Shown one piece after another: positions 19,172 through 29,120 of a stretch of 64,000 nt of DNA. The notes under the pieces were generated by a model. That model worked only from the letters and a program-made list of their open reading frames with translations, was not told the origin of the DNA and made no database searches. This stretch comes from Acinetobacter guillouiae CIP 63.46 (GTDB lineage: Bacteria > Pseudomonadota > Gammaproteobacteria > Pseudomonadales > Moraxellaceae), in NCBI RefSeq assembly GCF_000368145.1, contig NZ_KB849283.1, positions 1,576,324-1,640,323 on the forward strand. The letters are read 5' to 3'. Each line of letters opens with the position of its first letter. Positions within the stretch are counted from its first letter, which is position 1. Both the position numbers and the translations under genes were made by a program.

Positions 19172-20410
19172 TTAAATGGCATATTGCGTGCTTTTTAAAG
19201 TTGCCAGCCCATTGGCTTGTGCCATAAATTGATCTTTTAAAAATGGCATATTTTCAACTTGTTTTAAGCCAAAGTTACGCGCCCAAACCAATGGAAATAT
19301 TTCCGCAGTTTCTACAAAACCAATCATCGACATGCTATGCATCATGGCATCATTTTGCCCTTTACGTTGGTGTTCATAACGCTTTAAGGTTTGTTCATGT
19401 GCCCATACGCCACGCTGTTTATCTTTAAGTAATACATCACACAGAATAGCAGCATCTAAACACCCGATGTTTACGCCTTGCCCAGCTAAAGGATGAATTA
19501 CATGCGCTGCATCGCCAATCAAGGCGAGCCCATCTTTTACATAACGTTGTGCCGCACGCGCCTTAAGTGGAAATTGAGCCCGTGGTGTCGCTTCAACGAT
19601 CTTGCCCAACATATGATGACTTTCACGTGTCAGTAATTCACAAAAATCAACATCATCTAAGCGCGAATATTCTTCTGCATAATCATCAGGTAAGGTCCAA
19701 ACGATTGAAATCCAGTGTTCAGCTTGTTCTGGCTTTAAACTCGCCATCGGTAAAAATGCCAATGGGCCTGTCGGATGGAAAATTTGACGAGCCACATATT
19801 GGTGTGGTTGTGTGGTACGAATCGCACAGGTCAAACCTGCTTGTTGATAATCTAAAACATCAAGATCGATAAATGCTTGATCACGAACAAATGAATTTGC
19901 ACCATCTGCACCAATCACTAACTTGGTCTTTAGCTCAGTCCCATCTGCAAGTTTAATGATCCAGCAGCCTACCCCCTGCTCTACTCGCACAACTTTAACT
20001 TGAGTACGATAATCTTGCAGTTGCTCCAACATTTGCTGTTGGATGGCAAGGTTTAATAAACTTGGTTCAACCATTGAACCTAAGCTTTGCTCAGCTGTGG
20101 GAAAGTTTTCTGAGGCTTGCCCAAAATTAATTTCGCCATAGCCATTTTTATTCCAGACTTGCATGCCTGTATAAGGCATTTGGCGAGCGATTTTTTCCCA
20201 CACATTCACCGTTTTTAACAAGTGAATCGTGGCTTGACTCAGCGCTAAAACCCGTGGATTAGCAACAGCTAAAGTCTTTTCAGCATCTAAAATAGGGGCT
20301 GCATCTAAAACTGTGGCTTGCACACCGCCCTGTGCTAAAAGTAATGCGGTTAAGCCACCCACCAGACCACCACCAACAATCACCACATCTAACATATCTT
20401 GCTGTGTCAT
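19172..20410 (-). CDS. ubiI: UbiI-like FAD-dependent ubiquinone biosynthesis hydroxylase
   Basis: A 412-aa flavoprotein monooxygenase of the UbiH/UbiI/UbiF/VisC family. GxGxxG FAD motif VVIVGGGLVGGLTALLLA at the N-terminus, middle motif VIGADGANSFVRDQA, and the C-terminal signature ALIGDAAHVIHPLAGQGVN. The GMQVWNKNGYGEINF stretch matches UbiI (VisC) more than UbiH. Hydroxylates the aromatic ring of the ubiquinone precursor (C5 in E. coli). The start overlaps the ubiH stop by 4 nt (ATGA), giving the ubiH-ubiI operon order of E. coli. UbiF-type specificity cannot be excluded. Confidence 0.88.
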   Translation of the reverse strand: MTQQDMLDVVIVGGGLVGGLTALLLAQGGVQATVLDAAPILDAEKTLAVANPRVLALSQATIHLLKTVNVWEKIARQMPYTGMQVWNKNGYGEINFGQASENFPTAEQSLGSMVEPSLLNLAIQQQMLEQLQDYRTQVKVVRVEQGVGCWIIKLADGTELKTKLVIGADGANSFVRDQAFIDLDVLDYQQAGLTCAIRTTQPHQYVARQIFHPTGPLAFLPMASLKPEQAEHWISIVWTLPDDYAEEYSRLDDVDFCELLTRESHHMLGKIVEATPRAQFPLKARAAQRYVKDGLALIGDAAHVIHPLAGQGVNIGCLDAAILCDVLLKDKQRGVWAHEQTLKRYEHQRKGQNDAMMHSMSMIGFVETAEIFPLVWARNFGLKQVENMPFLKDQFMAQANGLATLKSTQYAI

Positions 20411-21618
20411 GCTTTTAATCCCATCGCATAATTGGCAACTAAAGGTTTAATCCCCGGAATCACATCAAAAGCCACCAAGCCAGTATTACGCAATAATTTT
20501 AAAACTGGATTTTGATTACTAAATCCACGTACTACAGAATCACAGAATTTAATCACACGTTGCTGATCAGTTAAGCGAGATTGTTCATAGGCCTTTAACA
20601 TCTCAGGTTGACCAATATCATCAGATTGCGCAATTTGCGTTGTAATATAACGCATTAGGACATCTGCATCACGCATACACAAGTTAAAACCTTGTCCAGC
20701 AACAGGATGAATCGTATGAGCGGCATTGCCCATCAAAATCACCCGACCCACAGCCTGTTTTTCAGCAAGCACTTGTGCCAATGGGAAGCTAAAACGTTTG
20801 CCTGTTTTTTGGAATTTTCCTGCACGATCACCATAGGTTTGCTGTAAAGCATCGAGGAAATGTTGGTCATTTTCATCACCTAACCATTCATCTTCTGTGC
20901 CTTTTTTCACAGGCCAAACCACTGAACGGCGACATTCCCCAGGCAATGGAAGCAATGCCAATGGACCTAAATGGCTAAAGCGTTCAAAGCCCACTTGGTG
21001 ATGGGGTTTAGAAGTTTGCACTGTTGTAACAATTGCCACCTGATCATAATCATGTACATCCACACCAACACCTAAAGCTTGGCGACAGAAAGAATCTCGA
21101 CCATCCGCAGCAATCAATAATTTGGCTTTAAGAGAGTGGGTATATTCTTCACCACGATTGGCTTCAACATATACATAGTCACCCTCTTGTTTTAGTGAGG
21201 TCACTTGTACACCATCAATCAATTCAATTAAAGCTTGCTGACGAACTTGAGTCAGCAGTACACGGCCTAGCCATGCATTTTCAATCACTTGTCCAAAACT
21301 TTCGACTTTTTCTTGATCTGCGACTAAGCGCGCTTTACCAAAACTGCCTTGTTCAGTGATATGCACTTCGAGGATAGGAGTTGCATGTTCTTGCAAGGCA
21401 TCCCAAAGACCGAGTTTTTGATAAATTTGTATGGTACGACGTGATAGCGCGGTATTCCGTGCATCAAAACTGGAATGATAAGGTGCAAGATTGGCATCAT
21501 CATAATTTGGATATTTCACAGCTTCTAAAAGCTTTACCGCAATATTGGCTTTTGCCAACATCAGAGCCAAACTCAGCCCAACCATTCCACCGCCGACGAT
21601 GATGACTTCTTGTTGCAT
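20407..21618 (-). CDS. ubiH: UbiH, 2-polyprenyl-6-methoxyphenol hydroxylase
   Basis: A 403-aa FAD monooxygenase of ubiquinone synthesis. The N-terminal motif is VIIVGGGMVGLSLALMLAKA, followed by LIAADGRDSFCRQA and VILMGNAAHTIHPVAGQGFNLCMRD in the C-terminal FAD block. The RFSHLGPLALLPLPG segment and the FNLCMRDADVL segment match UbiH. It is upstream of ubiI with a 4-nt overlap. In E. coli pepP precedes ubiH directly; here about 7.5 kb of other genes lie between. Confidence 0.9.
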   Translation of the reverse strand: MQQEVIIVGGGMVGLSLALMLAKANIAVKLLEAVKYPNYDDANLAPYHSSFDARNTALSRRTIQIYQKLGLWDALQEHATPILEVHITEQGSFGKARLVADQEKVESFGQVIENAWLGRVLLTQVRQQALIELIDGVQVTSLKQEGDYVYVEANRGEEYTHSLKAKLLIAADGRDSFCRQALGVGVDVHDYDQVAIVTTVQTSKPHHQVGFERFSHLGPLALLPLPGECRRSVVWPVKKGTEDEWLGDENDQHFLDALQQTYGDRAGKFQKTGKRFSFPLAQVLAEKQAVGRVILMGNAAHTIHPVAGQGFNLCMRDADVLMRYITTQIAQSDDIGQPEMLKAYEQSRLTDQQRVIKFCDSVVRGFSNQNPVLKLLRNTGLVAFDVIPGIKPLVANYAMGLKA

Positions 21619-22431
21619 GCTTTTATCCTTTCTATATGTGATTCAGCGTACTGAATACTTATAATCTTGATTGATTTCATATTACATCAAGCAAAGTTAT
21701 TTTTATATTGAAATAGGAAATTGTTGGCTGTATTTGTACTGAATCAATACGCTATTTTTAACATAAGTATGAAAAATGAGAATTTCAGTCAAAGAATTAA
21801 GAATGCTATTTCACCCAGCGCAATAGTAACTTGGAGATAGTAAACTTCTTGCGTTAGTCAAAAAAATGAACATTCAACACCCCCCTTATTTTGGTCAGTA
21901 TATCCAATGAATTATACATGGTCGTTCTATCGTGTGGCGACATGGATGTCGCCGTTGGGTGGAGGTATAGGACGTACCTCTCACCCAACATGAGCAAAAA
22001 CAAAGTACGTCTTTGTTTGCAGCGCAAGGTTTGTCATCTTTTCATCTCTGAAAAGTGAGGCATCGCCTACGCAAAGCCATTTGAACTCTAATTGTAAAGT
22101 GTGGCATTGCAAGCTTTTCAATCATACATATTCATTTCTATGGAAGTGTATAAATTCCATAAGTCATAAAGTTTACTTTCGCAAAATCTAGTATTTAAAT
22201 AATAAGCATAAAGAATAGAACAACGATAAAAATCCGATTTTAATCATTTAAAAACCTATCATTTACATCGACAGAATGATGGGGCTTACCGAATAACCTG
22301 CAACATTCAAGCATTCAGTTTTTATAGATCATCCATAGCGTAAGATCCCTACCCAACTCACAAATCAGTCTGGTAAGGATCAAGAAGGTAAAAAATCAGA
22401 AACAATAACAGTCACATGATTAAATGTGGAA
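21619..22431. other. 813-bp intergenic region carrying a hairpin array
   Basis: No gene is supported here. Upstream of ubiH (to about 21,900) it is AT-rich promoter-type sequence. From 21,936 to 22,068 it holds a tandem series of hairpins (separate entry). The rest up to the TonB receptor stop is AT-rich, with no long ORF and no clear terminator. Confidence 0.6.
21936..22068. repeat. Intergenic multi-hairpin repeat
   Basis: Consecutive inverted repeats: GGCGACAT-GG-ATGTCGCC (21936-21953); a 36-nt stem of GTTGGGTG plus GAGGTA pairing with TACCTC plus TCACCCAAC (21954-21989); AAACAAAG/CTTTGTTT (21998-22018); CTTTTCA-TCTC-TGAAAAG (22038-22055); AGGC-ATC-GCCT (22058-22068). A related stretch, sharing TGGCGACATGGATGT and CGTTGGG, occurs inverted near 58333-58366. 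Confidence 0.75.
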
Positions 22432-25278
22432 TTAGAATGACATTTTAAGATTTAAATAATATTGACGACCACGTACATCGCTATATTTACTGAGATAACC
22501 TTTTGAGCTGGACATATCTACAGTGTAGTCATTGAATAAATTTTGGATACCAAAGCCCACTTCTGCCGAATTAAGCTTATTGGATTTAGCAAGCGGCAAT
22601 TTAGCTTTGGCAAAGACATCATGATAAATCTGATCATTAATTTTTAAGGTTTGAGTGTCTTTACCTGTTTGATTTAAAATTGCTATCGCATTTGCAATTG
22701 TATATGAACCATAGTATTGCGCGGCCCAACCAAATCCCCATGTGTCATTGGGTTGTAAATAGATAGACGCATTGGCACGATGTTTAAGTGGATAATCGTT
22801 ACTACTGCCCATCGAAACAAAATCAACGAAAGGTGTGTTGACTGAATCTTGCTGTTTATATTCGCTCACATAGGTATACCCTAAATTCAACGAGGTATTT
22901 CCAACGGCACTATCGAAAGCATAACTGAGATTGGTATCAATACCTTTGGTTTTTAACCCCAACGCATTAAATACAGTCGTATCAATTGAAGTCACATCCC
23001 CATTGGCATCGCGTTTTACGCGGTTGCCGTACTTATCTTGGTTATCTAGAATATACTGTGCACCTACAGAGGTAATATTATTAGTTTTTTTAATCTGATA
23101 ATAATCAACCGACAAACGTAAGTTTTCAATCATCTCTGGGGTTAATACCACACCAAAATTATAGCTTTTTGATTTTTCAGGGGTAATATTAGGATTCCCG
23201 CCAGAGATAATGTCTGTACTGGTATCTAATATTTTTCCAGTAACAGGGTCTTTGAGAGAAGTACTGGTATTTATAGCGGTCGTCTCCAATGCTAACTGCC
23301 CCGCTGTAGGCGTAACAAAACCTTCACTATATGAGGCACGCAACATAATTTGATCATTTGGAGCAAATTTAAAACCAATCGTTGGCGTAAGTGCATCAAA
23401 TTTAGCCGTACCTGAGTCGGTATAGCCGAGTAACTTCGACCTATAACCTGTTGTAGGGTCAGCTTTAGAATCATACTTTGGGACTTTTGCTGAGACTTTA
23501 AAATCTTCATAGCGGGCCGCTAATTGCATCTCAAGTAGTTTGGCAAAACGGAAATTATATTCTGGCGAAAGTAAAGGAATCTTAAATTCGGTATACACAC
23601 TAGACCCTTGTGTTTTACGTTCTGTTGGTTTAACCCACGGATTATCGACATATTGATGATCAGCATAGCCTTCACTTTCATAGCGTCGATGTTCAATTCC
23701 TGTTGCCAATTGAATATCCCCTGCATACCATGTTGCGACGGGTCCAGTGGCGCGTATAGACATATCGTTTAAAGTTTGCTGTGTGTTATTTTTGGTGTAA
23801 TGCCAATATTTTTGAATAATGTCTGTAGGCTTTGTGGTGTAATCTTCAATAAAATCAATTAAGTTATTTGCAGTGTCTTTATTCCATTGCGTTGCTTTTG
23901 GATTCACATTTCCCTTACGAATATAACGCTGACGAATATCTGATTTACTCCAAGAGTAATCCGCAGATAACAGCCACTCTGGGGTTAATTCAAAGGTAAA
24001 ACCAGTTGCTGCTTTTTTCTGCGTGGTTTCAAAGGTGTCTTTAGACCAAGCACCAAAACTGTCACTATTCAAAGTGTAATTCACCAAAACATCTTTACCA
24101 AATGGATTATACGGGCTATTTTTACTTACGGTGACCACACCAAAACCGTGCGGTGAAGAATTGTATCCCCAACCTTTTTCGCGATCATAACCAGCTTCAA
24201 GGAAGACATTTAATCGATCGCTAAAGTCACGGTTCATTGAAATAGCAACAGATTCTGTATCTGTATCATATAAAATCGGGTAATCTCCAGACCAACCACT
24301 CACACCTGTGCCTAATCCTAATGCATAGCCTTTACCTAATTTGCTAATATCACCATTCCAGCCCTTTGGAATATGAGCAGTAGATGAACCACTGCCTGGA
24401 ATAAGCTCTGATCCATCTTTTGAGCGAATATTGGTTAAATTCCCTGCGGGTGGATTCACTGTCGGACCGATCAACGCGTTAGGATTATTTTTTAAAATAT
24501 TTTGACGTTGTTTGTCTCTGTGGCCTCGCTCTCGATCCAGCAACCCATCCTGACTTTTTTTAGATGCCATAAGCATCACATTGGTACGCCCCTCTTCTAA
24601 AGCAAAGCCCGATACAAAGTTGAATGACTGCACTGGCCGTTTATCATCTGTGGTATTGGCATAACGTAAATCCAGATCTGTACCGACATAATCCTTACGC
24701 AACACCACGTTAATTACACCACCAATTGCACCACTACCATAAATGGCTGCCGCAGACGTCGGTAAAATCTCTATTCGTTCAATTGCTGCCAGTGGTATAT
24801 TATTTAGATTCGGTTGTTGTGTAGATTCTGCTGTACCTCGATTTCCTGTACCAGCACTGCGACGACCATTAATTAAGACCAGTGTTTGATTGGCGCCTAA
24901 ACCACGTAAATTAATTTGGCTAGATGTGGTCGCAAAATAGTCTGAGTTATTTAATGATGAAGTTGCCATTGGAAGCAACTTAGCGAGTGCTTCTGTCACT
25001 GTCGTTACACCAGAACGTTCAAGTTCCTCTCTCTCAATTAAAGTATAGGCTTGTACATCATCCTCGGTGCGCGGGATATCCATATTACCCGACTTATAAG
25101 CAACTGTTTTTTCTTTAGATTTATCTAATGCCGTTACTGCAATTGTTGGTAATGCTGGTGTATTTTGTTCTACATCTTTTGCAGATACGGCAGGAGAAAA
25201 GATGATTCCCATTATCGAAAGATAAAGTGTCGTTCTAAAAGAAATAGGAGAAATTATGGAGATAGTATGTGTTTTCAT
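22432..25278 (-). CDS. TonB-dependent outer-membrane receptor
   Basis: A 948-aa receptor that would import a ligand with TonB energy. Signal peptide about residues 1-33 (ending AVSA); plug domain about 60-200 with TVTEALAKLLP, INLRGLGANQTLVLINGRR, IPLAAIERIEILPTSAAAIYG and GAIGGVINVVLRKD. A long beta-barrel follows, ending in phenylalanine (LNLKMSF) as outer-membrane proteins do; YSEGFVTPTAGQL is the usual late barrel motif. A Fur-box match lies 61-75 nt upstream of the start, so iron regulation is likely. The ligand is unknown: no biosynthetic or periplasmic-binding gene is adjacent. Confidence 0.9.
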   Translation of the reverse strand: MKTHTISIISPISFRTTLYLSIMGIIFSPAVSAKDVEQNTPALPTIAVTALDKSKEKTVAYKSGNMDIPRTEDDVQAYTLIEREELERSGVTTVTEALAKLLPMATSSLNNSDYFATTSSQINLRGLGANQTLVLINGRRSAGTGNRGTAESTQQPNLNNIPLAAIERIEILPTSAAAIYGSGAIGGVINVVLRKDYVGTDLDLRYANTTDDKRPVQSFNFVSGFALEEGRTNVMLMASKKSQDGLLDRERGHRDKQRQNILKNNPNALIGPTVNPPAGNLTNIRSKDGSELIPGSGSSTAHIPKGWNGDISKLGKGYALGLGTGVSGWSGDYPILYDTDTESVAISMNRDFSDRLNVFLEAGYDREKGWGYNSSPHGFGVVTVSKNSPYNPFGKDVLVNYTLNSDSFGAWSKDTFETTQKKAATGFTFELTPEWLLSADYSWSKSDIRQRYIRKGNVNPKATQWNKDTANNLIDFIEDYTTKPTDIIQKYWHYTKNNTQQTLNDMSIRATGPVATWYAGDIQLATGIEHRRYESEGYADHQYVDNPWVKPTERKTQGSSVYTEFKIPLLSPEYNFRFAKLLEMQLAARYEDFKVSAKVPKYDSKADPTTGYRSKLLGYTDSGTAKFDALTPTIGFKFAPNDQIMLRASYSEGFVTPTAGQLALETTAINTSTSLKDPVTGKILDTSTDIISGGNPNITPEKSKSYNFGVVLTPEMIENLRLSVDYYQIKKTNNITSVGAQYILDNQDKYGNRVKRDANGDVTSIDTTVFNALGLKTKGIDTNLSYAFDSAVGNTSLNLGYTYVSEYKQQDSVNTPFVDFVSMGSSNDYPLKHRANASIYLQPNDTWGFGWAAQYYGSYTIANAIAILNQTGKDTQTLKINDQIYHDVFAKAKLPLAKSNKLNSAEVGFGIQNLFNDYTVDMSSSKGYLSKYSDVRGRQYYLNLKMSF

Positions 25279-25338
25279 AAAGTTTTCTATAAATTACGTA
25301 ACCATTACAAAGCATACACATTAAAATACAAAATTCAA

Positions 25339-25353
25339 TGAGAATAATTATCA
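25339..25353 (-). promoter_or_regulatory. Fur-box candidate upstream of the TonB-dependent receptor
   Basis: On the minus strand the site reads TGATAATTATTCTCA, one mismatch from the 7-1-7 Fur consensus TGATAATnATTATCA. It sits just upstream of the receptor start, where a repressor would block transcription in iron-replete cells. The remainder of the intergenic sequence (25279-25780) is AT-rich and shows nothing else. Confidence 0.7.
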
Positions 25354-25780
25354 TTTGCGATTGCGCTTAAAAAAACACATCCTTGATACTCTAAATTTTA
25401 ATGTTGTTATTTTATTTATCTAATTGAATTCAATAAACTAGCTTCTCACCAAAAGATTTATTTTTCTCTTTTTTTTATGACAGTATATTTTTACAAATGA
25501 CGTTGACAACTTTTTAAGCAAAGATAGACATGATTACAAATCTAAAGAAATTGGCTTATATTGATCTAAACAAAATCGTGTGACTACATCCTATGGTTAG
25601 TATTTAAATCTAGGACTCTCCACTGAAACGCATAAATAAAAATTGCGATTTGCATGAGGAATATTTTTAAAAGCCAGACTGTACAGAGAGTAGCTTAGGA
25701 TTAAAAATGAGTTTTTGAGCCTTTATAAAGCTTAACTTTTTATAATATCCCCATAATCAATTTAAAAAAGATGTAACATT

Positions 25781-26128
25781 TCATAAACAGTGATTAAAAC
25801 TATCTCGCATCGTTTCTCTTTCTCTTATCCATTCACCATACTCTCGACACATCAATATAAATCGATCTAGATACTGACCTTCTTCTGTGAGTGAATATTC
25901 AACTTTTACAGGTTTTCCCTCATAGACATTTCTTTCTATAAAGCCTTTATTTTCAAGAAAATTTAACTCCAAAATAAGCATTCGTTGCGAGATATTTGGA
26001 ATATTATTTTTAATCTCACTAAATCGTCGGGGTTTTTCTAGCAAAAAGGATAAAATCATCATTTTCCAACGACCACCTAATTGCACAAATACCTCTTCAA
26101 CGGGGCAACCTGAGCGATTTTGTTTCAT
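25781..26128 (-). CDS. HxlR-family winged-helix regulator
   Basis: A 115-aa single-domain regulator. HxlR pattern: CPVEEVFVQLGGRWKMMIL with the N-terminal Cys common in this family, RRFSEIKNNIPNISQRMLIL as the recognition region, then GFIERNVYEGKPVKVEYSLTEEG as the wing. The frame extends upstream as a hydrophobic, unrelated stretch. I chose ATG 26128, next to AGG, because the homologous domain starts there. It is divergent from an MFS transporter, its probable target. Confidence 0.88.
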   Translation of the reverse strand: MKQNRSGCPVEEVFVQLGGRWKMMILSFLLEKPRRFSEIKNNIPNISQRMLILELNFLENKGFIERNVYEGKPVKVEYSLTEEGQYLDRFILMCREYGEWIRERETMRDSFNHCL

Positions 26129-26242
26129 AAAAAACCTATGTTCAGTACCAAAAATTATACTTAGCATCAAAAATGTAAGTGATATACAAGAAAAAATAAT
26201 GACGTAAATTTCAAACATCATTTTATTTTATAGATCATACGT

Positions 26243-27418
26243 ATGCTTGATACTAAAAGTAACCCCAATATTTTAATCGTCTATTTTATTGCATTAGGTG
26301 CCTTTTCTTTGGGAATGGCATCGTATATCACGGCTGGATTAATACCACTGATCCAAAATGAGTTTGATATATCCATAGCATTGACAGCACAGTTAGTGAC
26401 TGTATTCACCTTAGCTTATGGAATTGGCTCTCCGGTTGTTGTTGCTTTATCTCCAGAGAATAAGCAACGATCAATATTATTATTGGCTTTATTTATTTTT
26501 TCTATTTCCAATCTGATCAGTGGCTTAGCTCCTAATTTTTCGATACTACTGATTTCAAGAATATTCGCTGGTATCGGAGCAGGCGTTTATTTAGCTATAG
26601 GGATTTCAATATCTACCGCATTGGTGCAACCAGATCAAAGAGGTCAAGCGATTTCAATTATTATGAGTGGAATGGCAGCGGGCACAGTACTTGGTGTGCC
26701 ACTCGGATTGATCATTTCAAATCAATTTGGATGGCAAACCTCAATGTATCTCATTGCTATATTAGGTCTAGTATCTTTCTATGGTCTTTATATAAAGCTC
26801 CCAATTATTCCAAATTTGATCACTCAGAGTTTGAGTGAAAAATTAAGGCTTCTAAAGGATATAAATGTTTTAAAAATACTCTTCATCTCCCTGATTGCTG
26901 CTATTTCAAGCCTTGGACTTTATACTTATTTATTTCCGCTTTTAAGTTCTGACGAGTTTGGTTCTATTGAAAATATCACACCTTTTCTCTGGATCTGGGG
27001 AATAGGTGGAATTATCGGTAGTTTCGTTGTAGGGCATATTTCTAAAAAGATAAGCAATGAAAAAATAACAGCCATCATCATGTTTATGCTTAGTGTCGCA
27101 CTCCTACTTATCCCATTTTTTGCAGCCATTACGCCTTGGCTTACGCTTATACCCATTGCAATATGGGGAGCTGTTGGTTGGGCATTGCAAGTTCCACAAA
27201 ATGAACAACTGATTTTAGTCAGAGAAAAAACAGGTGGTGGAAATTTAGCTGTTGCACTTAATGAGTCAGCCTTATATTTAGGTGGTGCCTTAGGTGTTGG
27301 TATTGGTGGAATATTCTTTTATTTCCAAGTTTCATTATGGCTACTCCCAATCTTTGCTAGTGCTTTTGTTTTTATTGGCTTTATTTATCAGATTACACAT
27401 ATCAACCGATCAAAATAA
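26243..27418 (+). CDS. MFS transporter (DHA1-type drug or metabolite exporter)
   Basis: A 391-aa protein with 12 predicted hydrophobic segments. Segment 1 is VYFIALGAFSLGMASYITAG; the conserved loop after segment 2 reads GIGSPVVVALSPENKQRSILL; SRIFAGIGAGVYLAIG is segment 4; GMAAGTVLGVPLGLII is the motif C-like segment 5 typical of antiporters (exporters). It resembles AraJ/YdhP-type DHA1 carriers. It shares a 114-bp divergent promoter region with the HxlR regulator, an arrangement common for substrate-induced efflux. Substrate unknown. Confidence 0.88.
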   Translation: MLDTKSNPNILIVYFIALGAFSLGMASYITAGLIPLIQNEFDISIALTAQLVTVFTLAYGIGSPVVVALSPENKQRSILLLALFIFSISNLISGLAPNFSILLISRIFAGIGAGVYLAIGISISTALVQPDQRGQAISIIMSGMAAGTVLGVPLGLIISNQFGWQTSMYLIAILGLVSFYGLYIKLPIIPNLITQSLSEKLRLLKDINVLKILFISLIAAISSLGLYTYLFPLLSSDEFGSIENITPFLWIWGIGGIIGSFVVGHISKKISNEKITAIIMFMLSVALLLIPFFAAITPWLTLIPIAIWGAVGWALQVPQNEQLILVREKTGGGNLAVALNESALYLGGALGVGIGGIFFYFQVSLWLLPIFASAFVFIGFIYQITHINRSK

Positions 27419-27500
27419 TTTTCCATTTTGATTTATTCTACAATATGAATTTACAGTAAATATAACGAGCCTTTATCACTTAATCACATTTTAAATGCTT

Positions 27501-27529
27501 AAAAAGTCGATCACTCAGTCGACTTTTTA
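27501..27529 (+). terminator. Intrinsic terminator after the MFS gene
   Basis: Hairpin AAAAAGTCGA ... TCGACTTTTT with an 8-nt loop, followed by AT-rich sequence. Confidence 0.8.
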
Positions 27530-27608
27530 TAATAGGATTTTGATTACAAAAATAAAATATATCCATCTGAGTGATATCATAAAATTCTGATACAAAACCT
27601 ACATAAAC

Positions 27609-28507
27609 TTATTGAACATATTGCCAAATATCTGGATCATTATAAGTTTCATCAATCTGATAACCTGCTATCTTTGCTCTACTTTCTTTCATTCTTCGAT
27701 CATTCTTATTTTCATTCAGCTCTTTTAAAAAAGCTTGTTGTAGTTGCTCAGGATTCATTGTATCTGAATCTGAAATAGCATTTCGTCCAGCATATCTAAA
27801 ATGCTCAAAACTATATCTCACCATATATTGTTCTTTTTTATCATCTTTATGGGTTTGAGTAAAAGTTATTCCTAGAGTGACATCATTATTATATAAATTA
27901 AAATACATAGTCCCATTGGTTCCTACCATCATCTCCTGCCACTCTTTAAAACTCAAAGTATAACTAGGATCAATGACCTCTCCCATATTTTGACTCATAT
28001 ACTTAAGATTATCTTTTTTATCTAAGCGGGCATCGTTGGGTAAAAAATACTGCTTCCAATGCTGAGTATTAATTTGATCAATAATCTTTGTATACGCAGT
28101 ATATGCTTTTGGCTATTGGTATATTCATTCTGATGTAGACTGGCATTGATATCCATAATCTGGATACCATCATTACTGCGTCTCGCAATTTGTGTTCCCA
28201 TAACACTTATGACATTGTCAATTTCAAAGTTACTCTTCCCAGTTACAACTTTTACTTTACAGAGTTGTGGTGGAGTCCAATCAAGTGATAAAAAATTCAT
28301 TCCAGCAGGTTGGCGATCTATAGGGGTACGACTATATTGAATAAAATCTTTTAGGCCTTGCTCACCAAAATGCAGGTCGATAACGTCTAATTGTTGACTC
28401 GTTAATTGAATATTCTTATTTGTGATGTTACTTGGCTGGCATGCCAATAAAGAACAGGACATTAGCGTCAAAAAAGTTGAAATAAAACTGATTCTCATAT
28501 GTATCAC
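27609..28507 (-). pseudogene. Frameshifted lipoprotein gene of unknown function
   Basis: Two minus-strand frames form one broken gene. The upstream part (28507 to about 28110) encodes a lipoprotein: signal MRISFISTFLTLMSCSLLAC with lipobox LLAC, then a domain with FGEQGLKDFIQYSRTPIDRQ. Its frame loses coherence after NEYTNSQK. Reading on in the next frame gives AYTAYTKIIDQINTQHWKQY, then FLPNDARLDKKDNLKYM, which runs straight into the downstream frame (27998-27609; DPSYTLSFKEWQEMM, ending DPDIWQYVQ). One missing A in the A-run at about 28107-28110 explains the break. The intact product would be about 300 aa. I do not recognise the family. A GTG start at 28507 with AAGGG upstream or the ATG at 28498 are both possible. 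It could also be a sequencing error. Confidence 0.8.
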
Positions 28508-28529
28508 TATGATTTACCCTTATTTTTAT

Positions 28530-29093
28530 TTAAATATTTTTATTTATTTCAATCATAAAACCTAGACAATCTCTCTTATTATCTCCCAAAGCTGGAAATA
28601 TAGCCCAATGCTTTAACAAGGTCGTTTCAGTAAATCCTGTTTCAATCAGAACGTTTCGTGATTTCACATTTTCTGCATCACAAAAAGTCTCAATTCGTTT
28701 AAGCCTACTGTTATTTTTTAAATAGACAATGACAGCAGTGATTGCCTCTCTCATAAAGCCCTGCCCTTGAAATTTACCTCCAAGCCCAAAATGAATTTCG
28801 CCATGATCTCCTTTGTGAATAAACATCACAAGCCCGATGGCTAAATTGGTTTTGCGCTCGCCAATAATCCAAGCAAAATCTTTATCATTATTTTCCCATT
28901 TTGTACCACTCCAATTTTCAAACATACACTTCGTTTGCTCAATATTGGCATGTGGTAGCCTTTGTAAGTATTTCGAAGACTCCCTGTCTCCACAATACTC
29001 ATGAAAAAGTGAGATTTCATCACCTTCAACAAACTTTCGTAGAATCAAACGATTTGTTTCTACTGGCTTAGCTAAAACGGTGTAAGTATCCAT
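28530..29093 (-). CDS. GNAT-family N-acetyltransferase (RimJ/RimL type)
   Basis: A 187-aa acetyltransferase. The N-terminal pattern ETNRLILRKFVEGDEISLFH is typical of the RimJ/RimL/Acetyltransf_3 group. The acetyl-CoA loop is GLGGKFQGQGFMREAITAVI (about residues 103-122), followed by RIETFCDAENVKSRNVLIET. Start ATG preceded by AAGGTGAG. The acceptor is not predictable: ribosomal protein, antibiotic or small amine. Between the broken lipoprotein gene and pepP, all on the same strand. Confidence 0.85.
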   Translation of the reverse strand: MDTYTVLAKPVETNRLILRKFVEGDEISLFHEYCGDRESSKYLQRLPHANIEQTKCMFENWSGTKWENNDKDFAWIIGERKTNLAIGLVMFIHKGDHGEIHFGLGGKFQGQGFMREAITAVIVYLKNNSRLKRIETFCDAENVKSRNVLIETGFTETTLLKHWAIFPALGDNKRDCLGFMIEINKNI

Positions 29094-29120
29094 ACATACT
29101 CACCTTTTAAATTGAAAACC

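Noticed and set aside
21936..22068. CRISPR array
   Set aside because: The units are different hairpins next to each other, not a direct repeat with regular spacers, and no cas genes are near.
28022..28507. Treating the 161-aa lipoprotein frame as a complete gene
   Set aside because: Its last 23 residues are out of frame; the true continuation is in the neighbouring frame leading into 27998-27609.
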